A stretch of DNA of 64,000 nt from Limonium bicolor (Eukaryota; Streptophyta; Magnoliopsida; Caryophyllales; Plumbaginaceae). The stretch spans positions 346,269,636-346,333,635 of the forward strand of contig CM041776.1 of NCBI GenBank assembly GCA_023374045.1. The letters run 5' to 3'. The notes below the pieces were generated by a model. It was not told the DNA's origin and searched no databases. It was given only the letters and a program-made list of their open reading frames with translations. Every line of letters starts with the position of its first letter. The stretch's first letter is position 1. Shown here in pieces: positions 13,040 through 24,919 of this stretch. The position numbers were made by a program, and so were the translations under genes.

Positions 13040-13400
13040 ATTGAACATTTGAGAGAAGTGATACACCTCATGGTTGGGATAAGCCCAAGAAGACGGAACC
13101 CGTACGTCGATTTCAGAATTTTTTCCAAAAAGGACCATTCCCCACGGTCATAGGCTTTACTAAGATCAACTTTATGGCCAAAGGAACCCTTTTGTGGCTT
13201 TTCTTCTTTTTATAAAGTGGTGAATCTCACCATCTAGCTAGGATAATGTTATCTGTAATGTTCCTACCCTTAACAAAACCGGATTGATTTTCAAAGATAA
13301 TACAAGGCAAGAAGGGTTTCTATTGGCTAGGTATTTGAGACTACTTTGAAGGTGAAATTTCATAAAGCATTGGGTTTGAAATCTGAGATTTGAATGGCAC
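13040..13400 (-). pseudogene. LINE reverse-transcriptase fragment
   Basis: Translated on the minus strand the segment reads, with stops and frameshifts, KPFLPCIIFENQSGFVKGRN, then ITDNIILA, then after a gap SKAYDR and EWSFLEKILK. These are hallmark tracts of the RT domain of plant L1-type non-LTR retrotransposons (the region running from Q-GF--GR-I-DN through K-D--KAYDR). The endonuclease, the YADD catalytic box and any poly-A tail are absent nearby, so this is an isolated decayed fragment. It is unrelated in position and orientation to the LINE at 40.6-47.6 kb. Confidence 0.8.
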
Positions 13401-13409
13401 CTTGGATTT

Positions 13410-14640
13410 ATGGAATTGAGAGTGATGAACTAATGGTACAGAGAAACTGGAAGGGATACACCATTCAAGATGTCCAAGACATCTCAAATGTTATGAAAGG
13501 CAATGTGTGAGCCATAGCCATATGAACACATCACATACAAATTCATTTGATTTATCACTTGGTTCAACCAAACCCATCTTAACGAATTTATTAAAGTGTA
13601 CATGCCAAATCATTAAAATCAATTCCCTGCTAATTAGCTATAAATAGTAAATAAAAATGTTTGTAATTTTTTAATATAGATGATCATATTAAATTGTATA
13701 GTAACTTGTCTTTGTCCCAAAATCTTCATATCTAACCCGGGTGCATGAAACACTCCTTTTAACTGACTTGTAGCAAACATATTTCTAACCAGTTCAATCA
13801 TAGGCACATAAAATTGATAAAAACATACCTATCAGTTGATATGTAACCGGTCAAGTCATATACACATAAAACATCACATTCAAACATAATATGGTTTGTT
13901 GCAGCTCACAAAAGGCTTCAACACACCATTATATACATCTTTGCTTTTTTTTTTTCAAGTGTTTTTTTGCAGCGTGTAACATATTCACACCTTTTTTCCT
14001 TAATTGGGTTTTCCCACTGCAATTTTATCTAACAAGAAAAAGACACACCCCAAAAAGTTTATAATTATTATCCTGTTTTTCTTTTGTTATCAAAATAAAA
14101 TATATTCCTTAATTACAAAATTCTTTTTCAATTGAAACTTATTATATTTAGTACTAAAATTAAATAATAATATTTTTTTTACCTTGATTTAAAACAAAAC
14201 CTTATATTTTGTAGTTAAATAGTCATATGTTCTCTTTTTCATACATGATCATGATGAACGTTTCAGAACTTTGAATCTACAAGATCTATCCTATCCCCAT
14301 CGCAAAACACGAGATACACAAGTAGGTGAATGAACTAATTCGAATTCCCAGGAGCATACTCTTTCCTTCCTCGTCATCAAACCCAAAGAGATATTTGGTT
14401 CAACATAAGAGAATATGATCAATAAGAATATGGAAAAATAATACGAATAATAATTTAAATAATATTAGAAGGAAAAATTGCATTATTCATATGTTGTTTG
14501 TTTCAAGAGAATATATATGAAAATATACATTACATATCAATTAATATATTGTTGAAAGATAAATATATTCTTAATGCATTGTTATAAAATTCATATAATA
14601 AAAACTTTTAAAATGTATATTGTGTTAAAAAAACATTATA
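13410..14640. other. AT-rich intergenic DNA, nothing recognised
   Basis: No open frame of note, no terminal repeats and no RNA gene are visible. Homopolymer runs occur at 13,945 and 14,170. Confidence 0.4.
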
Positions 14641-14689
14641 TATTTCACATTCCAAATTATTTCTTTTATTTTTTAATTGGGTAGAACAC

Positions 14690-15200
14690 TAATTTAGTGG
14701 AGTAGTTAGTTTGTTAGCTTATTTTCCTCTGCACATTTAGTTTCCTAATAAGAAATATTAAAACACGATTATTGCTTTCCTTCTCCTATATAAACTCGTT
14801 TGCACTTACTTCTTCTTCCACCTTCTTTCCACTAATTTATAGTGGAATAGTTAGTTTGTTAGCTTACTTCGTCTATAGATTTAGTTTCCTAATAGCTTAG
14901 TTTCCTCCATAGATTTAGGCTCCGTTCTCAAATCTTTACTTTTAAAGTGGCCCCACTAGATTATTGAGAAATGGATGAAATCGCTGCTAATACCAGCGTC
15001 CGATCAAATTGAAGAAATCATCTCCAGCGTTTGTTTGTGGAGCCCACAGAAAGATAATCTTCATCTAGGTGAGTGATGAAGCTCGGTTGACAACGAAGCC
15101 TTAGTTTCCTAATAAGAAGTATAAAAGCACGTCTTCTAACCTCGAATTACGTCTCCTTCCAGCTCTCCTTCATTCTTTCTTTAATTTTTTATTGGGTAGA
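14690..15200. repeat. Repeated promoter-like segments upstream of the F-box locus
   Basis: Two blocks share GTTAGTTTGTTAGCTTA followed by TTTAGTTTCCTAATA (about 14,704-14,750 and 14,849-14,895). A third partial copy at about 15,100 repeats AGTTTCCTAATAAGAA and then TATAAAAGCACG, matching the first block's ATTAAAACACG. Tracts TATATAAACTCG (14,795) and GTATAAAAGC (15,119) look like TATA boxes. The three blocks probably arose by local duplication of one upstream region. Confidence 0.55.
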
Positions 15201-15466
15201 AAACGATTTTTCTATGGCAAAACATTTTTCTTCCCCTTACCTACTCTACTATTATTTATTTCCCTCATTACTACCTCTACTATTCAAAATATATAGAGAT
15301 AAATCATCCCCTTCGTATGACCATCAAGTTTAATATATTTATTTCGTTATTAGTTTCATTTCTTCTTTAATAGTTGTTGAATATCTATATTATTTACTTT
15401 TATAATGATATTTATTGGTTGACTATATATGATAGAGAAGATTTCAATTGATGATCATATATTTAT

Positions 15467-15537
15467 CTATTTATATTAATTAGGTAGATTTGTTGAATAA
15501 TTTACCTATTTATATTAATTAGGTAGATTTGTTGACT
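15467..15537. repeat. Two-copy tandem repeat, about 39-bp period
   Basis: TATTTATATTAATTAGGTAG plus GATTTGTTGA-like sequence occurs twice, at about 15,469-15,497 and 15,508-15,536, separated by about 10 bases. The two copies are essentially identical, so the duplication is recent or conserved. Confidence 0.75.
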
Positions 15538-15682
15538 AGATAGACTTTTAATATTATATATGGAGTATGTGACCAGAAAGAACAAGTTATTCTTTTCTAA
15601 TCCATTCACTGTATATCCAATGTGAAAGTCTTATCCTCTCACCCTCCCTCTTGCACTCATCTCCGGTTTCCAATACTTAGAA

Positions 15683-17082
15683 ATGAAACGAGTTACATGC
15701 TCGGTCCATATTCCGGAAGAGTTATGGTTTGAAATTCTTACATACCTCCCCGTAAAATCCGTCATTCGTTTCAGAGGCGTCTCTAAGACATGGAAATCAA
15801 TGATCGCAGACTCCAAGTTTGCCATTCTCCACCTTGAACGCTGTCCCAACAACCGATTAGATTCTTGTTCAGTAGTGGATATTAATTGGTGGACCCTTCA
15901 CCACTGCCACTTCCAGAAAAGCTCAAAAGCCCATAAGTTTCCAGATCCTGGTGGTGAATGGAGAGTGCGTGACTCAATTAATGGACTTGTACTTTTAAAA
16001 ACGGGTTATCGGTATCACCGGGGAAGTGAACATTATGTCATGCTTTGGAACCCTTCAATTCGAAGATATGAATATCTCCCTCCTCCTCCATCACAAGATT
16101 ATGATAGAGACTTCAGGTGCGATTTGATCCTAGGATTTGATCCACTCTGTAAGGACTACAAAGTGGTTATTGACATTAAACACCCGCGTCATCGAAATAC
16201 ACCTTTTATTGAAATTTTCTCTATCAGAACCCGTTGTTGGCGGAGGGTAGATGTTGGAGCAGCCCTTTGTATGGATATTCATAATGATGAGAGGGTATCC
16301 TGTGGAAGCTGTAAATGTTGGATTGGAAGACGTGTGGAAAATTTTGTATTGAATTCCTTCTTGGTTTCTTTCAATTTCAGTTGTGAGAAGTTTTCATATA
16401 TCTCGATACCTGATTGGATAATATATGATGTAGCAACAATTGTTCCAATTGTTCTGAGTGGTGGTGCTTGGAAAGGACTACTGGCATTGTTTCTTGACGG
16501 ATCGATCTGGGTGTTAATGGAGTTGTCTAGGAAATGATGATGACTCGACTTGGCGAAAATTTTATAAGATAAACTTGGCTATAGACGAGCCATGGACTTG
16601 GTATATTAAGGATAATACTTTATGGGTATGGATTGACCAAACGGTAACACTTTTTGGTCTTACGAGTAGGATTCAAACCACTTGGTTTGTTGAATCTTAC
16701 TGCTATAAAAGTGATTATGTCGACTCTACGTCGAGATTTGGTATTGTTGCAGTGAGGATGGTGAGGAGTCTTTTATATTAAAACATTTTGATTGAAATTC
16801 ATTTATATTTTAATTATAGTTGTCTTCTGTGTAGACTAGACTGCTCTCGAATGGAAATAATTATTTTGATTGAGATGCAATCCAATGTTTGTAACGTATT
16901 TTCCGAGGGCTAACAAGGACACGGTAACTGTGATGAAGGGAAGCTTGCTATTGATTGTTCTAGAAAAAGACATTTTGGTGGTGATGGGCAACAATTACAG
17001 AATTAATATTCCTACGCGACTCACACTTTTAGATGTTGAATATCAAGATGTATCTCTTTTTACTAATTTTATTTTTAAATGA
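15683..17082 (+). pseudogene. F-box/FBA-type gene, disrupted by frameshifts
   Basis: The frame opens with an F-box at residues about 8-50 (IPEELWFEILTYLPVKSVIR, then FRGVSKTWKSMI), the module that binds SKP1 in SCF ubiquitin ligases. An F-box-associated domain follows: INGLVLL, LWNPSIRRYEYLPPP, LGFDPLCKDYKVV and EIFSIRTRCWRRV. That is the usual layout of the large CPR1-like plant F-box/FBA family. The first frame stops at 16,537 after 284 residues. The C-terminal half continues in another frame from about 16,526 (STWRKFYKINLAIDEPWTWY, then TLWVW) to 16,781. A further shift near 16,750 would give CSEDGEESFILKHF, and more family-like sequence lies at 16,870-17,082. Two or more indels therefore break the domain. 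Loss of function is likely; a truncated 284-residue product that keeps the F-box is the alternative. Confidence 0.75.
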
Positions 17083-18150
17083 AAATATACAATCGGTCAA
17101 TTTACTGCCCTACATCAGACCTATATACTAGGGTAGAGAATAATTAAGAAATGCCTATTCAACTTTCTTTGCTCAATTACCAAACAGGTCTGATTCAACC
17201 CATCGTATACTCACCTATTGGAAAGACTAGAAATACTAACATTCCTCCTAATCATCTACTCCTATAAGCATACTCAGTCCATAACTATATTGTATTCGTA
17301 ATTTCGTATACTCAGTTATAATAAATATTGTAAAACTATCCGAGCATACTAATGTCTTGTATACATAATGAAGTACAAACGTTTACCAATTGTCGAAGAG
17401 GAGGTCAATTTAGTAATGTTGCTGCTACCAATTGGGATGATGCTATTGGTTGTTTACTCAAACACGAATAGTGTTGTATTTGTATACTATGTCATATCCG
17501 ATTGTTCAACTACCATGTTGTACTCGTGATATTGAATAATGATTTAACATTAAAACATGTAACAAAAACATAAAAACACTAATTATGTATATGAGAAGAG
17601 TAAAAGACATTTCACCGAAAGCATTCAGTGGGGATGCTATTCATTAACTTTGGCTTATTAAAAGAAATAAACTTCAAATATGCACTTACGACTCAATTTG
17701 CACATCTTAGCGTTTCCATCACGAAAGACATTCGAATATACGACTCATTCCCTTCCTCTGATAACATATCATCATCATTCTTGCGTTATTTGTTAGATTG
17801 ACGCGGTTTGTCCTGTTGCGTTAATTGTTATGCTTATTCACACTCTGAGGGTATTTTTAGAGTAAGTAAGATAGATGGAAAAAGGTAACTACAAGTGTAT
17901 AAATTTAGTGAAAATTTCAGTTTCATTACTTATCAGTTAGTTTATGTTGATAACATATATCAATTCTAATAAGTAATTCATTAAAGAAATAAAGAAAGCG
18001 ATTGAACATTTGAGGCGTTTCTCACTTATTTTTCCAGCCTTTTTTTTTTTTTTCAAGCCGGCAGCTCTTCTATATATAGTATAGATTCACTATATCTCTT
18101 CAGATCAAAAAAAAAGAAGATAATTAAGGGATTTTTTTTGGTGTGTGCTT
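17083..18150. other. Intergenic DNA, nothing recognised
   Basis: AT-rich, no persuasive frames, no terminal repeats. A palindromic GAGGGTATTGTACCCTC tract lies just to the right at about 18,170. Confidence 0.4.
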
Positions 18151-18950
18151 AGGTACCCCTTCTATTTTGAGAGGGTATTGTACCCTCTTTGTCTAGTCCA
18201 ATTAAAAGTTGACATGTGGTAGATCATGTTTATATATAATACAATTTCAAAGAACTCTTTTTCTTATTTATTTAGATTGTTAACTAGACATGAGTTAACT
18301 TAATTTTAAGGACTTAATTATAAATAAATAAACTTCTTAAATTTTCAAAAGCATAACTGCCTTGTTAGATTGAGTATTAAACACGTTGGAAGGGTAAAAT
18401 TAATATTTAAATTTTAGTAAAATACAAATATTATATTTAGTTCAATAAATTTGAGTCAAATTAAATTTTTATTCATAACCAACTCCTACATATTGTGAAA
18501 TATTCTACTAGAGCTTAATAGTAATAAAATGTTTCAGAATTTGGTCCAACAAAATTATAATATCTTTGTGGTAAAATCTGGATCCATTAGTATCTTCATT
18601 TAAATAAAGAAAAACTAAACAGATATTTCTTTGACAAATAATAAATTGTTGTTAAGTAAAAATCAGGACTTAATAACAAAAAAATTTACCTGCTATGTTA
18701 TACTATTTTTTCTTCTTTCATCTTTTTACTCTAAGTATTTGGTTACATGCAAATTTTGAAAAATAAAGACAAAATTTACGAATCAATAATTTTAACCTTG
18801 AGGAAAAGTCGGTTTTAAATCAAAATATAGAGTGGTTTACATTATTTTTAAAAGATATATTTTAATGTAAAATATAAGTAAAATCTTATTAAAAGAAAAT
18901 TTAAATCATATTTTTCTCTAACAAATTTGAAAATTTTCACGAGTAACATC

Positions 18951-20326
18951 AGTCCTTAATGACAACTACATTAACATGCTCCACCATTTCATTTTTGGTT
19001 TTTTATACCTAATGTCATACTTTTCTTTATAATATTTTATATTTCATATTATTATATCATTTGTTATATATCATGAATTTGGAACTAAATTTAAATATAA
19101 CTTTGAACTATAACATGTTTACTTTACAATTTGAGTTACATTTAAAACAATGAAACGTGAAGTGAATGTCATTACAGTTTCTTTACTTTATTAACATTGG
19201 ATAAGTACAAGTTCGTAGGCGCACGGTTTTTGACCCATCGGCTAGTGAAAATTTAGTATACATATTTGCAATATTATTTCAGTTCAAGCCCTATTGTTGT
19301 ATTGACAATTCGAGTCAAATGAGTAAGTTTAGGTCAAACGTGAGGATTCGCTATAGATTATTTCAGGTCATTCTCATTAAGAATAATTGTTATTGGATTC
19401 CATCTTTAATGGATCTTATAATGCAAATATAAAGCCTCGACCCGTCGACCGTATTATATTATATGAGATTTTCGTGCCCAAACTACCATAATTATAAAAT
19501 TCAAGCTCATAAGTTCAAGTTTACTATTTATATAACCAAAATGAGAGATTTTTACGAGTTGAACATATTTCAATATTTTCCTTACTAATCTTACATTATG
19601 TGGAAATGAATATGGTATGTATAAGTTTTTGGCGATACATTAATTCTTAATGACAACTACATAAACTTGCTCCACCATCTCATTTTTTGTTTACCTAATG
19701 TCATGCTTTTCTTAATAATATTTCATATTCCACATTATTATATCATTTTTTATTTATCATGAATTCGAAAAGTGAATTTAAATATAATTTTGAATCTATA
19801 ACATGACAACTTGAGTTACATTTAAAAACAATGAAACGTGAAGGGAATCTCATTAAAGTCTCTTTAAATACTTTATTAACGTTGGTATAAGTACAAGTTC
19901 TTAGTCCGGATGTATGAGGCGATTTTTTACCTATCGACTAGTTGAAAATTATTATACACATTTTCAATAAAAAAAATTCAGGTTCAAACCCTATTGTTAT
20001 ATTGACAGTTCGAAGCAAAAGAATGAGTTTAGGTGAAACAAGTAAGTTTAGGTTAAACAGGAGGATTTGAGAAAGATTGTTTCAGGTCATTATCATTTAG
20101 AAGAACTGTTGTTGGATTCCATCTTTGATGGATCTTATAATATAAATATAAAACCTCATATTTTATCATATGAGATTTCGGTTCCCAAACCACAGTAATT
20201 GTAAAAGTCTAGCTCATAAGTTCATGTTTACTATTTGTAAAACCATAATGAGAGATTCTTTTGAGGTGAATATACTTCAATATTTTCCTTACTAATTTTA
20301 CATTATGTGAAAATGTATATGGTATA
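18951..20326 (+). repeat. Near-tandem direct duplication, about 0.69 kb unit
   Basis: Copy one (about 18,951-19,620) and copy two (about 19,641-20,326) align end to end. Both begin with TTAATGACAACTACAT and continue with GCTCCACCAT, CCTAATGTCAT, TTGAGTTACATTTAAAA, ACAATGAAACGTGAAG, GTACAAGTTC, CCCTATTGTT and GATTTCAGGTCATT-like tracts. Both close with TTTTCCTTACTAAT followed by TTACATTATGTG. They differ by scattered substitutions and small indels, so the duplication is old. Neither copy codes for a protein I recognise. Confidence 0.85.
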
Positions 20327-20429
20327 TTGGCTATGACATGGAAGAGAAAAAAATATGTTATAACCAAAAAAGAAGAAAAAAAATGAAGTGCTTACCTACA
20401 ACATTGATGTAAGTAATAACATTGGTGTG

Positions 20430-21068
20430 ACAATTATGACCTAAGCCAAAACCCCGACCCAAAACCGACCCTCAAATCCAGGTTTGGGTTGAGATTTTTG
20501 ACCTATTAATTCTTGGGTCGGGTTTAGGTTACTCATTATTTTTGGGTTGGGTATAGGTTTAAAGTTATAGCCCGAACTTAGCCCGACCCATTATCTTTAT
20601 TTTATTAGTGAAAAATTATAATAAATAGTACACATATAAAAATGTGACTACGGCTCTTTTATAACTATTAGTTAATAAATATAACAAACATGATCAACAC
20701 TTTTATCAAGCAATACAACATTTTGATAAATATTTTTTCAAAAGGGTCAACATTCTTTTTGTATATGGATTGTATTAGGGTGAATGAAGACCATGCAATC
20801 ACTTGTAACTCTTAAGGAATTTAATCAACATCGATCTGATAAAAATGATAATTTTAAAAAAATGTGAAACTGTTAAAAAAAATATATACTTAACAAATTT
20901 TGGGTTAAACGGATTGGGTTTGGGTTAAATGGTTTTATACTTATTGGGTTAGGGTTGAAAATTTGTAACTGGATTATTCTTTGGCTGGTTTGGGTCAATA
21001 GATTTTTAACCGGTTTGGGTATGGGTTAACCTCAACCCGACCCATCAGCCCGAATTGTCATCCCTAGA
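20430..21068. mobile_element. hAT-like non-autonomous element, GGGT-rich ends
   Basis: The right end read inward is TAGGGATGACAATTCGGGCT followed by GATGGGTCGGGTTGAGG, a style of terminus common in plant hAT elements. The left side is rich in the complementary CCCGACCC and CCCAAACC words and begins near GTGACAATTATGACC at about 20,427. TTTGGGTTAAACGG and GGTTTGGGT words recur within. There is no transposase frame. An exact 8-bp target duplication was not found, so the ends are approximate. Confidence 0.5.
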
Positions 21069-22187
21069 CAACATATATGATGTGAATTAGGAATGTTCAT
21101 ATATTTCCACTAAATCATATTTATATTTCATAACTAGGTAAATGATGTGACAAGACTAAACATATATAAAAATTGGTGATATACGAAAATAATTAAATCT
21201 AGGTTGACATCTAAACTCTTCGAATCATAAAAAAACATATCAAAAGTTCCTCAACAACCTTGGTCTCAAGTACAATGAAAGATATTTTTTTTGTCAATTA
21301 GTTTGGTGGATTTTAGTTTCTATATTTCTATTCCAAGTGACTCCCATTGCTTCTCGGATTATATTACTCAGTCTTGAGCATTTTCGTTTTAAATTTTCCT
21401 TGGGCCTTGTAAAAATTTAATTATTGCAATCACATTCAGTTTAATAAAGCATATTACGTAAGATACTACAGATATTTACAAAATTTCATAGTAAGCCACT
21501 AAGACATATATATATTGCTGGGATATCATCTTATACATTGTTTCGGTCATTCATAGCTATCTAGATATTTCCACAAAGGTTTAAGGTTCAAGGGTTTGTC
21601 TTACATATTTAAAGTTTAATGTATATAATTAAGGGTGAACTAAAAGTCTAGGGTTGGATTTTGATGGTTTAAATTTTAAGAATATATGATTGAGAGTTCA
21701 ACTTTTAGGGTTTAAAGTTTAAGTTATATAGTTGAGGATTTACGGGTTGGAAGATATAATTATTAACCAAAAAAAGTGTTCATTGCATATAGTCCGATAT
21801 TGTAACACTTTTGGAAAACTCATTAATATACTATGAAATATCCCTTTATTAACAATAATGTGAAATTGTAACCACTTTTAATCCACAAATTGAAAAGGAT
21901 ATTGTAACGATCTAATAATCTTGCCTACTGTCAAGCCCAAACTTCGACTAACATTGAATGAAAACTGACAACTTAGTTCTGATGTCCCCGCTTTGGGTTA
22001 GGCTAAAAGCCAATAGTTCGGCAAGAAAAAAATATTAATCAATGTGTGTTGTTTGATGTGGCATAAAATGACATGACTCATTGAGTTCGGAGAAACGCTC
22101 TTATTAATTGTTTGTAATTGTCACTATCTTTCATCATCGATCTTCACAGAGTACAAACAACTTTGACCTAACAAACATTTTTGTGAC
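21069..22187. other. AT-rich intergenic DNA, nothing recognised
   Basis: No plausible exon, terminal repeat or RNA gene. At 21,590-21,760 a short word set (GGTTTAA/GTTTAAG with AGGGTT) recurs loosely, as in degenerate simple DNA. Confidence 0.4.
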
Positions 22188-22560
22188 CCGAACAGAGCTA
22201 ATCATGAGTGGTATGGCCCGCTGACTCAGCCCACTTAAAAGCCCGACGAGCTCGGGCCTGATCAACTATTTGGGCGGGTTTGGACAACAAACATGCCCAA
22301 AAAAACAAGCTTCAATATATTTTTGAGCCCGCGGGTAAGCCCGACCTAATTTTATATAATATTATCTTGTAAAAAATAATTTATTTTATATATTTTAATT
22401 AAATATTATATAGGTTATTTAATTATATTAATTATTTAAAATTTAGTAATCATATAATAATAAAAAACCATATTGGCTATCGGTAGAGCCAGATAAACCA
22501 GACGTGGCCCGACCTGACCCAAGAATAGAAAAACCAGGCATGGACACTAGAAATAGACCC
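22188..22560. mobile_element. hAT-like element with GGCCCG-rich ends, degraded
   Basis: The left end reads AGCTAATCATGAGTGGTATGG followed by CCCGC words; the right end read inward is TCTAGTGTCCATGCCTGG. These agree in outline (AGTG.-ATGGCC). Internally, GCCCGACGAGCTCGGGC and GAGCCCGCGGG give the GC-rich flanks around an AT-rich centre seen also in the element at 59,758. Similar flanks GACCCGA(A)CAGA on both sides may be a damaged target duplication. No coding capacity. Confidence 0.45.
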
Positions 22561-22649
22561 GACAGACCTCACTCTAAATTAGTAATTAAATTTTAATAAA
22601 ATCTAAATAACTAATTTGGCCAAGCAAATTTCAATGCCAAATTGTCTTA

Positions 22650-23916
22650 GGGTGCGTTCACTTCGAGATGAGGAAATATAATGGAATCAGGAAAGGGAAT
22701 GAAAAGGAAAGAAATGGATTCCCCCAAATCAAGAAGTCTGTTTGATTCTAACACAGAAACAGAATAGAATTCTCAATGATTGTCTTTGTTGTTGTTTGGT
22801 TCCAAACAGTGAAGTGTTAATACTAATTACATTATGAATAATATATATTAATGTTTATCTAATTTGTATGTAACATATACTAATATTTATATAAATTATA
22901 TAGCAATATAAATAGTTTTTAAATTATGAGATATATATAAATTTATATATATATTATATATAATATTTTTTGAAATTTGTCTATATATATATTAATTTTT
23001 AAATTATAGTATTTGAGTTTAAAATAATATTTATTGATATATATAATAAAAAAAATTTATTTAAATTGTAAATAATATAATAAATATTTACATAAAATAT
23101 ATTATATATTGATATTTTTATATTTATAGTATTTAAATTTTAAATAATATTATTAATAATTTTTTAAAATATTAAATTAACTGTAAATAATATATAAATA
23201 TATTCATATATAATATATCATCTATATAAATATTTTTAACTTCATAAACAATATGTATAAATATTTTTATCTTATAGCATTTGAAGTATAAATAATATTT
23301 ATTAATATTAATATATATATTATATATCATATTTTTTCATATTTATTTAATTATAACTAATATTATAAATGATTATATATGTTGATATTTATTTAAATTT
23401 ATTAATAATATATATTATTATTTGAATTTTATTGTAGTATTATAATAATATTTATATTATATAGTATTCATTCATTTTTTCAAATATAATAATATCTATA
23501 ATATTATTAAAATTATATATTGATATTTTTTTAAATTATACATGATATATAATAAATATTTATATAATATATATATATTCATATCCATTATATTTATATA
23601 AATTTTAAATAAATATATTATTTTTATATTAGATATAAATATTTATATTATATTAATAAAAATTATGTATTATATGTTAGTATTTATTAAATTATATACC
23701 ATATATATTAATATTTGTTTATGTTAAAGATGATGATAGGGAAAGAGGAAGGAAAGGGAATACTTTTTCCTAGAATCTGGTGGGAATGACTAAAAGAGAT
23801 ATGGGGTTTTCAAAACTTGAATTGGGGGAAACAGAATCACTAAAAATACAAAACAAACAACCACAAAGGGAATGATTCCGTTTCCCTTTGCTGAATACCC
23901 CGAAGTGAACGCATCC
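22650..23916. mobile_element. PIF/Harbinger-type non-autonomous element
   Basis: The ends are inverted repeats: left GGGTGCGTTCACTTCG, right (read inward) GGATGCGTTCACTTCG, 15 of 16 identical. The similarity continues more loosely through AGGGAATGA-type tracts. The element is flanked by TTA at 22,647-22,649 and 23,917-23,919, the 3-bp TWA duplication typical of PIF/Harbinger. The 1.27 kb interior is almost pure A/T (about 22,830-23,720) without a transposase frame. It is therefore a large MITE-like derivative mobilised in trans. Confidence 0.88.
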
Positions 23917-23919
23917 TTA

Positions 23920-24740
23920 ATATCTCAAACTAACCCCTACATGCTTTCTAAATACAAGAGTTTAGGCCGTTCAAATTTTTATCCAACAAAGGTATTACTT
24001 TTCCGGTAAAGTGTGTGAATGTGTTAGTATTTTCATGTAGATAGGGAAAAATACTAAGCATATTTTTCTCCAATAAACTCTAAGTCATTGAGAGTAAATC
24101 AAGACTTAGAATACATTAACCTACTCCATTATACAATTTTTTTTTAACATTTTTCCTATTTCACTGTTGAATAGCAGTAATTTGTTAAAGAAATAATACA
24201 CTAATAACTTAAATTTACAATGCAAACTAAAGCTTAAATATTACATATTTTGTAGATTTTTCTTCAACAACTCTACAAATTTTTGGTGAGTAAAAACGTA
24301 ATAAGTATATTTCTTTTACTATTTTTTTCTTTATTGCCCCATTCAATAAGATATTTTTATTGAAACCTAAATTTATTTATGAATACTTTCATGTAAGTGT
24401 TAATGAATGTAAAATTATTTAAATAAATTATATACATATTACTATACCTTTCAAGAATAAAGTGAATTTCATAAGCAAATATTTAAATATAAATTGTACA
24501 TATTTTATCAACTAATTCAAATTAGAAAGAAATTTTAGATAATGATTAAAAAATATCATTATGGGATTAGGTGAAAACGTGGCAGACTTTTCTTTCAAAC
24601 AAAAAACGTGGGAGAGTTACTCTAGTTAGTTAGAGTTAACTCAAGGATAAAAGAACTATTAAAATTTAATTTAAGGATGGAGTTTGACTAAATAAATAAA
24701 TATCATTTTATTTATAAAATTAAATAAGTGTCAATATATG
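23920..24740. other. AT-rich intergenic DNA, nothing recognised
   Basis: No genes or clean repeats are visible. The last 40 bases before 24,763 resemble, in inverted orientation, the sequence at about 18,179-18,220. Confidence 0.4.
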
Positions 24741-24751
24741 ATTGGTCCATG

Positions 24752-24917
24752 TAAGAAGGGTACCATACCGCACCAACTGCCTGCATGACTGTAGCGAGAC
24801 CCAGTAGTGGCCCAAGTGGAGAACCCTCCCAAAAGACCGGTCCAATAGGAAGGAGAGCCACTAGCGCTTAAGAACCACTACCAAGCCCCACCCACTCCCA
24901 ATGTGGGAGTGTTACAA
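24752..24917. mobile_element. Short LTR-like relic
   Basis: The segment starts TGTAAGAAGGGTACC and ends GGGAGTGTTACA, giving TG...CA and a short TGTAA/TTACA inverted repeat. It contains a strong hairpin CACTCCCA-AT-GTGGGAGTG near 24,894-24,911 and unusually high GC for its surroundings. Size and ends suit a TRIM-type or solo short LTR. The flanking 5-mers do not match, so the call is tentative. Confidence 0.35.
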
Positions 24918-24919
24918 TG

